A stretch of 64,000 nt of DNA, taken from Xenophilus aerolatus (GTDB lineage Bacteria > Pseudomonadota > Gammaproteobacteria > Burkholderiales > Burkholderiaceae_C). How positions within the stretch are numbered: position 1 is the first letter of the stretch; the number at the start of each line of letters is the position of its first letter. The stretch is taken from NCBI GenBank assembly GCA_030418545.1, contig QAIB01000005.1, positions 186,001-250,000 of the forward strand, given 5' to 3'. Below, piece by piece: positions 27,446 through 34,528 of this stretch. The position numbers and the translations under genes were made by a program. The notes below the pieces were generated by a model. It was not told the origin of the DNA, did no database searches, and saw only the letters and a list, made by a program, of their open reading frames with translations.

Positions 27446-27804
27446 AGAAGGTCTTCGACGCCTATTCTTCGACCGATGGAGAGTACGGTTTCAACAAGAC
27501 TGTTATCCCGATCGACCTGGCTCAATATGGCGCGGACTCACTTGTCTCGCGTTCTCAAGCCAAGCGGGTGCTGGATCGTGCGGACAAGTTCGAGCTTGTC
27601 GTCTTTGACTTTAAGAACGTGGAGAGTGTTGGCCAAGCGTTCGCTGATCAGATTTTCAGGGTCTACGCGGCCGATCACCCCGACATTCAGCTCTCCCCGA
27701 TCAACATGAATGTTGAGGTTCGCCGGACGGTGAATAGAGCGCTCGCCGCGAAGGACGGTCTGGGGCATGCCAACATGGCTGCCTCTGACGTTACTCAAGG
27801 GTAG
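27445..27804 (+). pseudogene. C-terminal fragment of a STAS-like DUF4325 protein
   Basis: The frame reads KKVFDAYSSTDGEYGFNKT, VIPIDLAQYG, SRSQAKRVLDRADKFELVV, then FDFKNVESVGQAFADQIFRV and YAADHPDIQLSPINMN to a stop at 27802. This is the STAS-like DUF4325 domain that normally ends ~300-residue GHKL-ATPase proteins of phage or defence-island context. Only ~119 residues remain; the ATPase part is absent and the sequence abuts the truncated tailspike gene, so 27430-27445 is a deletion or rearrangement junction. No start codon or ribosome site precedes the conserved part (an internal ATG-less frame). Probably non-functional. Confidence 0.65.
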
Positions 27805-28606
27805 TCTTGAGGAACGCATCCAGCTTTCTTCTCTCTCCCCCTCAATCCACCGGCTGTAGACCCGGAAGAACATCTCCGGCGAGTGCCCCATCTGCCGGGC
27901 CACCCAGCCCGGCGTGATGCCTCCCATCAGGCAGATCGTGGCGAACGTGTGCCGCGTCTGCCTGGCATCCCGATACCTCAAGCCGCTGGACGCAATGGCC
28001 GGCTTCCACCACGCGTCCAGCGGGCCGTCCGTGGTGGTGTACGGTTGCCGTCCTCCCCAACGAATACGGGCGTGCCTTCTCCCGTGATGGCTCGCTGCCG
28101 ATCCAGCGCATCCGTCACCCGTGACGTGAGTTCGACCAGCCTGGCCCGGTATCTCGACGCTGTCGTGCAAGGGCTCGGCCAGCAGCTTGGCCCGAAAGCC
28201 GTACTCCAGGATCTGCCGCCAGACGGTAGCGATGTTGTTGAAGGTCTTCGGGTTCTTCGGCAGCTTCGACAGGGCGTCCTGCAGTTCTCGGAACCCGAAG
28301 TTCCCGAGCAGCACCCCGTCCACCTCTGCGAAGTGCTTGCTGGTGATGGTCTGCTCGTAGTGGTGGGCCGTGCTGTGCTTCACCGTTGCCTTCTTCACCT
28401 TCAGCCACTCGCGCGCCAAGTCACCCACCGTGAGGTTGGGTGCGGCGGGGGCTGCTCGGGAAGTACTCGGCCAGCGCGAACGTGGCGCGCTCGATCTTCC
28501 CCAGGGTCTCATTCCGCAGCCGCTGGGCATAGGCGATGTTGGCCGGCGTCGGAGCGAGTTCCAGCCGCTCCTTGCTGAAGCCGTAGGTGCGGTTTTATTC
28601 TGGCAT
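27791..28606 (-). pseudogene. Phage-type tyrosine recombinase (integrase), degraded
   Basis: Pieces of a P4/phage-type integrase are spread over several frames. N-terminus: ATG at 28606, then an in-frame TAA at 28595-28597, followed by TYGFSKERLELAPTPANIAY and AQRLRNETLGKIERATFALA. A frameshift near 28443 leads to the core-binding domain LTVGDLAREWLKVKKATVKH. The segment carrying the first catalytic Arg is missing (near 28120). ELTSRVTDALDRQRAITGEG is in yet another frame. The catalytic C-terminus is intact in outline: TRHTFATICLMGGI, VARQMGHSPEMFFRVYSRWI with the H-x-x-R, H and Tyr residues. A final one-base loss near 27830 precedes the original end at 27791. It cannot mobilise the element. 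Confidence 0.8.
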
Positions 28607-28728
28607 ACACACCCGCTTACCTGCTCGCCACGTTCTTCGGCGCAGCCGTCGCGCTGGTTGTTTCAAAATGTGTTTTTTTTTGAGAGAATTAGGGATCGCT
28701 GTTGCGCTCTCCAAATGCAGGTATCGGC

Positions 28729-30558
28729 ATGTCCCTTTGCATTCTCGGACGCTTCGTCCGCCGTCCTGGCCTCTCCTTGCTCCTGCTGCCCCTGGTGATG
28801 TCAGCCTGCGGCGGTGGCGGCGATGGTGGCGGATTGCCGATCGCAGTATTTCCTACGGATCCGGCAACGCAGCCGCAACCGGCCGCCTTGATGCGGGCGG
28901 TCGAGGACAGCACGGGGCCCCAATGTGCCGCGGGTGGCCTGCGTATCGACGCGGGCGTGGATGTCAACCGTGACGGAGTCCTGGCGGATCAGGAGGTGAC
29001 TTCGACCCAGTATGTTTGTGCAGTCGCAGGGTCCGCGGGACTTGGCGTGCTGGTCCGGATGCGCGCAGAACCCCCTGGGGCGAACTGCGCGCAAGGCGGC
29101 TCGCAGGTGCTCGCAGGCATCGACAGAAACGCAAGCGGCACGCTCGAGGATGCTGAGGTCACCACCTCCGCTTATGTGTGCAACGGCAGCCCTGGGGCCT
29201 CGGGTTCATCAGGCCGGGACAGCCTGATCTCTTTTGCTGCCGAACCACCTGGTGCCGCCTGCCAGTACGGCGGGCAGCGCGTGCTCTCTGGGTTGGATCT
29301 CGACGGCAACGGCGTGTTGGGCGCCGGCGAGGTGACCTCCACGGCCTACGTGTGCAGCGCCGCGCCCGCCGATACCCGATGGATCGACGTGACAGGCGCG
29401 GCCATCCAGGCCGAATCGAACACGGGCTATCTGGCGAACTCAAGCGCGAGGACCGTCATCACCTTGCCAGCCGCGCCGAGCGTGGGAGATTGGGTCAAGG
29501 TCAGCGGTGTGGGCACGGGAGGGTGGACGATCGCGCAGAACGCTGGCCAGCGCATCAGCACGCTCGGCCTGCCTGGCGGTCTGGACATTCGCTGGACGAC
29601 CGGTTCGACCACCGGAAGCTGGTCCAGCATCGCGTCCTCGGCAGACGGCGCGCGGCTGGTGGCTGCATCCTCCAGCGGCGAGCTCTACACCTCGACGGAT
29701 CAGGGCCTGAGCTGGACGCTCCGGCTGACCGGGCAGGTCTGGAGCAGCGTGGCGTCATCGAGCGACGGCCTCAGGTTAGTTGCCACCACCAACGGAGGCT
29801 CGATCTTCGTGTCCACCGATGGCGGCGACACCTGGGCGAACGATGGATCGTCGCGCGCATGGACTTCCGTGGCCAGCTCCGCGGACGGCATGCGCCTGAC
29901 CGCGGCGGCGTACCTCGGTCAGATCTGGACCTCGGCCGATGGCGGTGCCAGTTGGACGGCGCGTGACAGCAATCGCGCCTGGCGCACTGTGAGCACGTCG
30001 GCCGACGGACGCGTTCAGGTGGCGGGAACGAACGGAGGCCAGCTCTTTGTGTCGACGGACTACGGAAGCACGTGGACGGCCAGGGCCAGTGGCAATTTCT
30101 GGTGGGCCGTGAGTGCGTCGGCAGACGGAAAACGGATGTATGCGACGGTCGACACGGGCACCCTGTGGAGATCGGAGGACTTCGGATCGACCTGGGAGGC
30201 CGTGGACACCGCTCGTGACTGGCGCGGTCTCGCGACTTCGGCGGACGGGCGCTTCGTCGTGGCGGGGACGGCTGGCGGTCGGATGTATCAGTCAACCGAC
30301 TTCGGTGCGTCCTGGCGAGCCACGGGCAACAGTGGCCACTGGCTGGGGATCGCCATCAGCGCAGATGGTCTTCGCGTGATTGCGGGGAATACCGGGGCGG
30401 CCCTGCAAAGCGGGATGCGCGTGACATCCACGACCTTGGGCGTGGCGGGTTCCCTTTCTGGAGAGCAAGGCGATACCGTCCAGCTGCAATACACGGGAGG
30501 AGGGGTGTTCGCGCCCATCGGATACGTGAATGCGGGGATCGACTTCGGGATTCAGTGA
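28729..30558 (+). CDS. Lipoprotein with EF-hand-like repeats and a seven-bladed BNR-type propeller
   Basis: 609 residues from ATG 28729 (a TTG nine codons upstream is less likely). The signal sequence ends LVMSAC, predicting lipidation at Cys27 and then a GGGG linker. Residues ~50-215 contain three ~45-residue repeats with a Cys pair and an acidic loop: GVDVNRDGVLADQEV, GIDRNASGTLEDAEV and GLDLDGNGVLGAGEV, each ending T.YVC (DUF7151-like). From ~300, seven ~40-residue repeats follow the pattern W.S.A.S.DG.R..A....G..Y.S.D.G.SW, a sortilin/BNR-like beta-propeller. Probably outer-membrane anchored and surface or periplasm exposed; ligand unknown. It lies just beyond the integrase remnant and may be island cargo. 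Confidence 0.78.
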   Translation: MSLCILGRFVRRPGLSLLLLPLVMSACGGGGDGGGLPIAVFPTDPATQPQPAALMRAVEDSTGPQCAAGGLRIDAGVDVNRDGVLADQEVTSTQYVCAVAGSAGLGVLVRMRAEPPGANCAQGGSQVLAGIDRNASGTLEDAEVTTSAYVCNGSPGASGSSGRDSLISFAAEPPGAACQYGGQRVLSGLDLDGNGVLGAGEVTSTAYVCSAAPADTRWIDVTGAAIQAESNTGYLANSSARTVITLPAAPSVGDWVKVSGVGTGGWTIAQNAGQRISTLGLPGGLDIRWTTGSTTGSWSSIASSADGARLVAASSSGELYTSTDQGLSWTLRLTGQVWSSVASSSDGLRLVATTNGGSIFVSTDGGDTWANDGSSRAWTSVASSADGMRLTAAAYLGQIWTSADGGASWTARDSNRAWRTVSTSADGRVQVAGTNGGQLFVSTDYGSTWTARASGNFWWAVSASADGKRMYATVDTGTLWRSEDFGSTWEAVDTARDWRGLATSADGRFVVAGTAGGRMYQSTDFGASWRATGNSGHWLGIAISADGLRVIAGNTGAALQSGMRVTSTTLGVAGSLSGEQGDTVQLQYTGGGVFAPIGYVNAGIDFGIQ

Positions 30559-30850
30559 GTTATGGACAGCGCGGAAACGTCGTGGCCGTGATCCGCGGCG
30601 AATGCGGGGTCTGCCCCTCTCAAGTCTCGGCGCTTCCATTCAGATCGACGCCGAAGAGCGATTGTCCTGAATGTAGGCGGCAGTAGGTCGCCGGTCCCTC
30701 TGCCGCGCCTCTGGTCGCAGGCCGCCCGCGCCCCAACCCGGGCAGAAATGAACGCGAGCCCTTGCGGGACGCGCGGCCCGTGAGGGCCAGCCTCACCGCC
30801 TCAGGGTCAGCGCGCAACGAACCTGCAGGCAGGTGCGCCCGGCGAGGCCC

Positions 30851-31045
30851 CTAGTGCGCGCGATCTGGCGACGGGGCCCAGACATTCAGCGACCGGGACA
30901 AATCTCTGACCTGCTTGGCGGTCTTTGCCAGTTCTGCACTCACTGGCGCCTTTTCGGCAGAGGCGTGTGCCAACTGCGCTCTCAGGTTGTCCGTGAGGTC
31001 CACCCAGCGTGCGAACTCTTCTCCGAGCGGATGCGGGCTTTGCAT
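30851..31045 (-). CDS. Small hypothetical protein (64 aa)
   Basis: The frame from ATG 31045 has a near-perfect Shine-Dalgarno (GGAGGTGTT immediately before ATG), stronger than for most genes in the window. The product begins MQSPHPLGEEFARWVDLTDN and continues LRAQLAHASAEKAPVSAELA, a soluble, largely helical, charged peptide with a likely coiled-coil segment (residues ~15-50). No recognised family. It is preceded by an AT-richer stretch with inverted repeats that could be its operator. The 290 bases between the propeller lipoprotein and its stop hold nothing I can support. Confidence 0.55.
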   Translation of the reverse strand: MQSPHPLGEEFARWVDLTDNLRAQLAHASAEKAPVSAELAKTAKQVRDLSRSLNVWAPSPDRAH

Positions 31046-31096
31046 AACACCTCCGTTCCAAGTTGCTGATGGATGTGCGTCCAGTGCCAATTCGTC

Positions 31097-31158
31097 AAAT
31101 GTGCATTTGTCACATTCAACTATACGCCAGAACCTGTACGAGTGTGACTAAATGTGCA
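31097..31158. promoter_or_regulatory. Composite repeat, candidate operator/promoter region
   Basis: Direct repeats AAATGTGCA (31097-31105, 31150-31158) flank the inverted pair TTTGTCACATTC (31106-31117) and GAGTGTGACTAAA (31140-31152). It lies 50-110 bases upstream of the small minus-strand gene in an AT-richer patch. The remaining gap to 31390 holds no gene I can support. Confidence 0.4.
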
Positions 31159-31390
31159 CCGGGTAACTTCCGATAGGCTTCTGAATCGTCTTCTTGCATG
31201 CGCGTCGGCGACCCAGGGTCAGCGCGGTGTGACGCGTGAATGTCGATGCACGGCTCAACGATGAAGAGAGGGTTCGTCGCGGCGGCTTCGGGGGTGTACG
31301 CTTGGATCAAGCGCACTCCGCGTGACGTCGAGGCCACGGCAGCGCCCCCGTTGAAGGAGATGTGACTTTTAGGGAGGATTGCTGCCTGTC

Positions 31391-32092
31391 ATGCCCAAAG
31401 GCCGTTACAACAGTGCAGAGTTCTATGCGCTCTATCGGTACGCGTACGGCTGGTCGGTCAGGCTGACTCGGCAAGGGCGTCGTTTCGAAAAGAGCTTCAG
31501 CGATCGCGCCTACGGTGGCGAGGCCAAGGCGCTGGACCATGCGCGCAGCTGGCGGGATCAGGTGGTCCGCGCTCATCCCCCTTTGCCGCGGATCCAGAGG
31601 GCAACGCGGCCGGTCGGCGGAAGTGGTCCGGTGCCGGGCGTCACGCCCGAACTGGATCGAAAGGGCCGCGTCAAGCTCTGGCGCGCCAAGACTTACGTGT
31701 CCCCCGGCAAGGTGCTGCAAAAGACCTTCAGCCTGGTGCAGTACGGGAGTTCGGCAATGCGACTCGCGGTTGCAGAGCGGCAGCGGCAGTTGCGGGCGCT
31801 CAGCGGGCGGTGTCATGTGCATCCAGCCGAGGAAGGCTTGAGAAACTCTCCACCCTCCCGCAACAGGCAGCTACCTCCCGTCCCGAAGGTGCTCCCCGCC
31901 CATCAGATGCTGCGGACCACGAACACCAGCGGCTATCCGGGGGTCGTGAGACGAGGCAAGCACTGGACGGCCCAGTCCACGATGGGCGGCAAATGGGTGA
32001 GCCAGTCCTACCGTATCGACCGGCTCGGAGAGGAGGTGGCGTTGATCCTGGCTGTGTGGGCGAGACTGGACCAGTTGGGGCAGAGGCGGTAA
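31391..32092 (+). CDS. AP2/ERF-like domain protein with three repeats
   Basis: A 233-residue basic protein. Three segments share the AP2 pattern W-basic-aromatic...F..YG..A...A..WR: residues ~20-56 (GWSVRLTRQGRRFEKSFSDR then AYGGEAKALDHARSWRD), ~92-135 (KLWRAKTYVSPGKVLQKTFS then YGSSAMRLAVAERQRQL) and ~180-226 (SGYPGVVRRGKHWTAQSTMG), the last being the closest match to a canonical AP2 DNA-binding domain. Bacterial AP2 proteins are usually phage- or HNH-homing-associated; here no nuclease domain is present. AGGGAGG lies 13 bases before the chosen ATG; a TTG at 31379 is too close to that site. Probably DNA-binding; targets unknown. Confidence 0.6.
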   Translation: MPKGRYNSAEFYALYRYAYGWSVRLTRQGRRFEKSFSDRAYGGEAKALDHARSWRDQVVRAHPPLPRIQRATRPVGGSGPVPGVTPELDRKGRVKLWRAKTYVSPGKVLQKTFSLVQYGSSAMRLAVAERQRQLRALSGRCHVHPAEEGLRNSPPSRNRQLPPVPKVLPAHQMLRTTNTSGYPGVVRRGKHWTAQSTMGGKWVSQSYRIDRLGEEVALILAVWARLDQLGQRR

Positions 32093-32191
32093 CCCACACC
32101 GTGAGGGCCGCAGACCGTGAACTACGTCACGGAAACTCGGCAATGAGAACCTTAGTTAACATTCGTCGCAGATTGTGGCGACAATGTGAAT

Positions 32192-32377
32192 ATGAACCAA
32201 AGTATTCAAGACAGCTGGTGGCACGAGCGGCCAACGCGCCCGGCTGACATCGAGACGCCATCCCGGCACCAGCTCTACCGGCGGCCCAAGGGCAACGAGG
32301 TGTGGATCAAAGCGGGCCTGGTCGTTGGGCTCATGCTCGCTCTCATTCTGACGGTGATCAGCGCGCTGACCAGGTAG
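32192..32377 (+). CDS. Small single-pass membrane protein (61 aa)
   Basis: A short charged, proline-containing N-terminus (MNQSIQDSWWHERPTRPADI) precedes a C-terminal hydrophobic helix (WIKAGLVVGLMLALILTVIS), suggesting a tail-anchored inner-membrane peptide. GTG at 32186 would add two residues. No clear ribosome site precedes it; ATTGTGGCGACAAT just upstream is a small inverted repeat. Family not recognised. Confidence 0.45.
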   Translation: MNQSIQDSWWHERPTRPADIETPSRHQLYRRPKGNEVWIKAGLVVGLMLALILTVISALTR

Positions 32378-32438
32378 CTCGGTCGGGCAATTTCGTTGCC
32401 ATCGCGCCCGTGGCTGAAAGTCGACGCGGGCGGTCCGG

Positions 32439-32822
32439 TCAACGGTCCTGGATCCAGCGCAGCACCGTGATCCCGGCCCACAGGTTCAGCGCGATGGCCG
32501 ATGCCAGAAGCGCCGCCCCTGCCCACGCCGAATTCCCTGGTACCAGGAGCAGCAGCGGCGTCCAGGGCAGTGCCAGCACCAGGGTGTACAAGGCCGCGAC
32601 CGCATCCGCGCGCGCGCCCAACCACCCATTCGCGCTGAATGGAATGAGCAACAAGGCAAGGGCACCGGCGGCCGCATACGCCCACAGCAGGCGGCGAAGA
32701 AGAAGCGCCGAGCCGGCATGCCAACGATGCGCGTCCTTCCAGTCGGTGAGCCACCGGGCCACCTCCCTGAGGCGCATGGCCTTCGCATCGATGTCGGCCG
32801 TGCCGCCGGGTCGGGGTTGCAT
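32439..32822 (-). CDS. Hypothetical membrane protein (127 aa)
   Basis: A soluble basic N-terminal ~40 residues (IDAKAMRLREVARWLTDWKD) is followed by about three hydrophobic segments: LLWAYAAAGALALLLIPFSA, AALYTLVLALPWTPLLLLVP and GAALLASAIALNLWAGITVL. No known domain. It stands alone between the plus-strand peptide gene and the minus-strand RNA candidate at 32933; the terminator of that RNA would insulate it. Codon usage is like the chromosome. An alternative start is possible within the soluble part. Confidence 0.6.
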   Translation of the reverse strand: MQPRPGGTADIDAKAMRLREVARWLTDWKDAHRWHAGSALLLRRLLWAYAAAGALALLLIPFSANGWLGARADAVAALYTLVLALPWTPLLLLVPGNSAWAGAALLASAIALNLWAGITVLRWIQDR

Positions 32823-32932
32823 GAGGGCATTCTGGCGGAGTCCCGCGCACCCGCCAGGCGCTTTCGCTCAGGGATTCGTAGGACTGCAACACCGCCGCAA
32901 GCGGTCTTGCCGAACCCGAAAAGCCGTGCTGG

Positions 32933-33129
32933 AAAAAAGACAACCCGCCGAAGCGGGTTGAAGGCAGCCCTTCATACGAGGAGGGAGGAGGAGAAGAGAC
33001 AAGGGCCGCAGCCACGGACTGTGACGGCGTCGACTTAAGCGAGGCTGAAGCGGGCGTCCCCGCCAGTGCGCCTTCGGCGGTGCTGGAACGCCGGGCACCT
33101 GCAACATCTGTCACGACTCATAAAGAAAA
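32933..33129 (-). ncRNA. Candidate small RNA 1 with CCUCCUCCC loop
   Basis: On the minus strand, a 9-pair stem GCGGCCCTT/AAGGGCTGC (plus-strand 33001-33009 and 32964-32972, one G-U) encloses GTCTCTTCTCCTCCTCCC; the anti-Shine-Dalgarno motif CCTCCTCCC maps to 32983-32991. It is followed immediately by a terminator AACCCGC-TTCG-GCGGGTT (32942-32959) and TCTTTTTT. The 5' end is uncertain; TAAATT (plus 33136-33141) could be a -10. A 28-codon frame (MSRDRCC...) lies in the 5' part. A paralogue is at 33593. Confidence 0.6.
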
Positions 33130-33208
33130 AGTACTAATTTAACTACGAGTTGTGAACCTAAGTGTTCGTTTGTGCGGTATCTTTGGTGCTCTTCGAGCGC
33201 ACCGTGCC

Positions 33209-33511
33209 ATGACCAACGATCGCGACTTCCAGCTTTTCCTTACCCGCCTGAGTGCGGCCGACCTGGCGCGCATTGCCGGCTCGCGCCAAGGGTGGGGTGA
33301 CGAAGCGGCCGATCGCGTGGCGGAAGGCTTGCGTATCGCAGCCGAATGCCGCCGTCGCGCGGAGCAGCGCGAGGCCCGGGCCCGTGCGCGACGGGCCGTT
33401 TGGGTGGGCATGCGCCGGCAATGGCGCCACTGGTGCCACGTCGCCAGTCGCCCGGCCGGTGTGGGCGGTCGCCTACGTCAGCGGCTGTCTTCCTTCGGCC
33501 AACTGGCCTGA
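33209..33511 (+). CDS. Hypothetical Arg-rich protein (100 aa)
   Basis: Starts MTNDRDFQLFLTRLSAADLA, then ADRVAEGLRIAAECRRRAEQ and a strongly basic second half. Predicted helical and soluble, with no recognised family. It lies between two minus-strand small-RNA candidates and shares the AT-rich upstream patch (33117-33160) with the first. A GTG at 33152 would extend it by 19 residues. Real coding status is likely but not certain in such GC-rich DNA. Confidence 0.45.
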   Translation: MTNDRDFQLFLTRLSAADLARIAGSRQGWGDEAADRVAEGLRIAAECRRRAEQREARARARRAVWVGMRRQWRHWCHVASRPAGVGGRLRQRLSSFGQLA

Positions 33512-33592
33512 ACGGCTTCGCTGCCTGGCTGCAGCAGCGCGCGGCGGGTACGCCCGCGCGCCTCTTTCCGACAGATTCCGTGCGCGCAAAAG

Positions 33593-33700
33593 AAAACCCG
33601 CCGAAGCGGGTCAACAACAGCCCGATAGACGGGAGGAGGAGTCGGAAGAGACGCCGGGCTGCCGAGAGGCCAGTGTGCCGGCGGCACCTGAACGTGCGCT
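33593..33700 (-). ncRNA. Candidate small RNA 2 with CCUCCUCCC loop
   Basis: Paralogue of the 32933 element. Minus-strand stem CAGCCCG/CGGGCTG (plus 33655-33661 and 33618-33624) encloses GTCTCTTCCGACTCCTCCTC and CC; CCTCCTCCC maps to 33631-33639. It is followed by terminator ACCCGC-TTCG-GCGGGT (33596-33611) and TTTTCTTTT. Upstream hairpin GTGCC-GCC-GGCAC precedes it. The 5' end is unknown. No protein gene is supported between 33512 and 33827. Confidence 0.6.
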
Positions 33701-33827
33701 GAGTAAACCCGCAAGGCAAACACCGCCGTGCGAGCTCGCCGACAGCCGGCGGCCGGGCCGGCCTACCTGCGTGACGCGCGAGCCTTCGCAGCATGGGCCT
33801 TTGTTGACTCAGCGAAAGGAGCCCACC

Positions 33828-34142
33828 ATGCCACGTGGAGACAAGTCCGCCTACTCGGACAAGCAGAAACGACAGGCCGAGCACATCGAGAAGGGTTACG
33901 AGAAACGGGGCGTGTCCGGGCCCGAGGCAGAGCGCCGTGCCTGGGCCACCGTGAATGCCGAGACCGGCGGCGGAAAGAAGTCCGGCTCCGGGCGCGGCAA
34001 GGCCGAGAACCATGCGCCCTCACGCAAGGGCGGCGAGCGTGGCGGTGCGGCCTCCGCCGGCCGGTCGGCCGCGGAGCGCTCCGCCTCGGCGAAGAAGGCG
34101 GCCGCCACCCGCAAGCGCAACGCGGCACGCGCCAAGCGCTGA
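33828..34142 (+). CDS. Small basic 'plasmid stabilization protein'-type protein (104 aa)
   Basis: Begins MPRGDKSAYSDKQKRQAEHI, then EKGYEKRGVSGPEAERRAWA and TVNAETGGGKKSGSGRGK, the conserved core of a small, widespread proteobacterial family often labelled plasmid stabilization protein without experimental support. The C-terminal half is a low-complexity Lys/Arg/Ala tail (KKAAATRKRNAARAKR), suggesting nucleic-acid binding. AAAGGAG lies 7 bases before the ATG. Stand-alone gene on the chromosome; no toxin partner is nearby, so a stabilisation role is doubtful. Confidence 0.75.
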   Translation: MPRGDKSAYSDKQKRQAEHIEKGYEKRGVSGPEAERRAWATVNAETGGGKKSGSGRGKAENHAPSRKGGERGGAASAGRSAAERSASAKKAAATRKRNAARAKR

Positions 34143-34263
34143 GCCTGTCGCATCTCCTGCCGACAAGAAAACGCCGCGCGGCCGACGTGGCCGCGCGCAG
34201 CGGTCTGAACGGCCGTCAGCGTGATGTCGCCGCACCCTCCGACAATCGGGCGCTGGAGGTCCG

Positions 34264-34512
34264 ATGGTCAACTGGATGGGTGTGCTGCTGCTGCTCGTGG
34301 CGGTGTCGTGTGGTGCAGGCTATGTATGGCACGAGCGCGAAGTGAAGCGGCTGCGCCGGCGCAGCCGGCGGCTGGCGGCACGTGCGCCCCACGCCACGCC
34401 CCAAACCCAGCGCCTGCATGACGAGCTCAGCGAGCGCATGAACCTCGCCGTGCTCCTCGCGTTGATCGGGCTGCTCAGCCTGGCAGCCGGTCTCACCCTG
34501 CTGCTGCGCTGA
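34264..34512 (+). CDS. Small two-pass membrane protein (82 aa)
   Basis: N-terminal hydrophobic helix MGVLLLLVAVSCGAGYVW, a very basic middle (KRLRRRSRRLAAR), then a C-terminal helix LAVLLALIGLLSLAAGLTLL. Ideal GGAGG site 5 bases before the ATG. No known family. It ends 17 bases before the convergent tamB stop. Confidence 0.6.
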   Translation: MVNWMGVLLLLVAVSCGAGYVWHEREVKRLRRRSRRLAARAPHATPQTQRLHDELSERMNLAVLLALIGLLSLAAGLTLLLR

Positions 34513-34528
34513 AGCGCCTCGACGCGCT

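Noticed and set aside
24665-28730. attR copy of the tRNA-Arg 3' end that would define the island border
   Set aside because: No second copy of the T-arm/acceptor sequence (GTTCGATTCCTG...) was found by eye; the right border is left undefined.
30559-30850. Possible structured RNA (ATTCAG/CTGAAT stem near 30634-30677)
   Set aside because: Short stem without terminator or promoter; not distinguishable from chance.
31116-31337. 73-codon minus-strand frame starting at GTG before the AP2-like gene
   Set aside because: No family resemblance, weak start, overlaps the candidate operator; cannot be told from chance.
33828-34142. Toxin-antitoxin module suggested by the 'plasmid stabilization' label
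   Set aside because: The protein is a lone small basic protein with no partner gene; the label is historical and unsupported by context.
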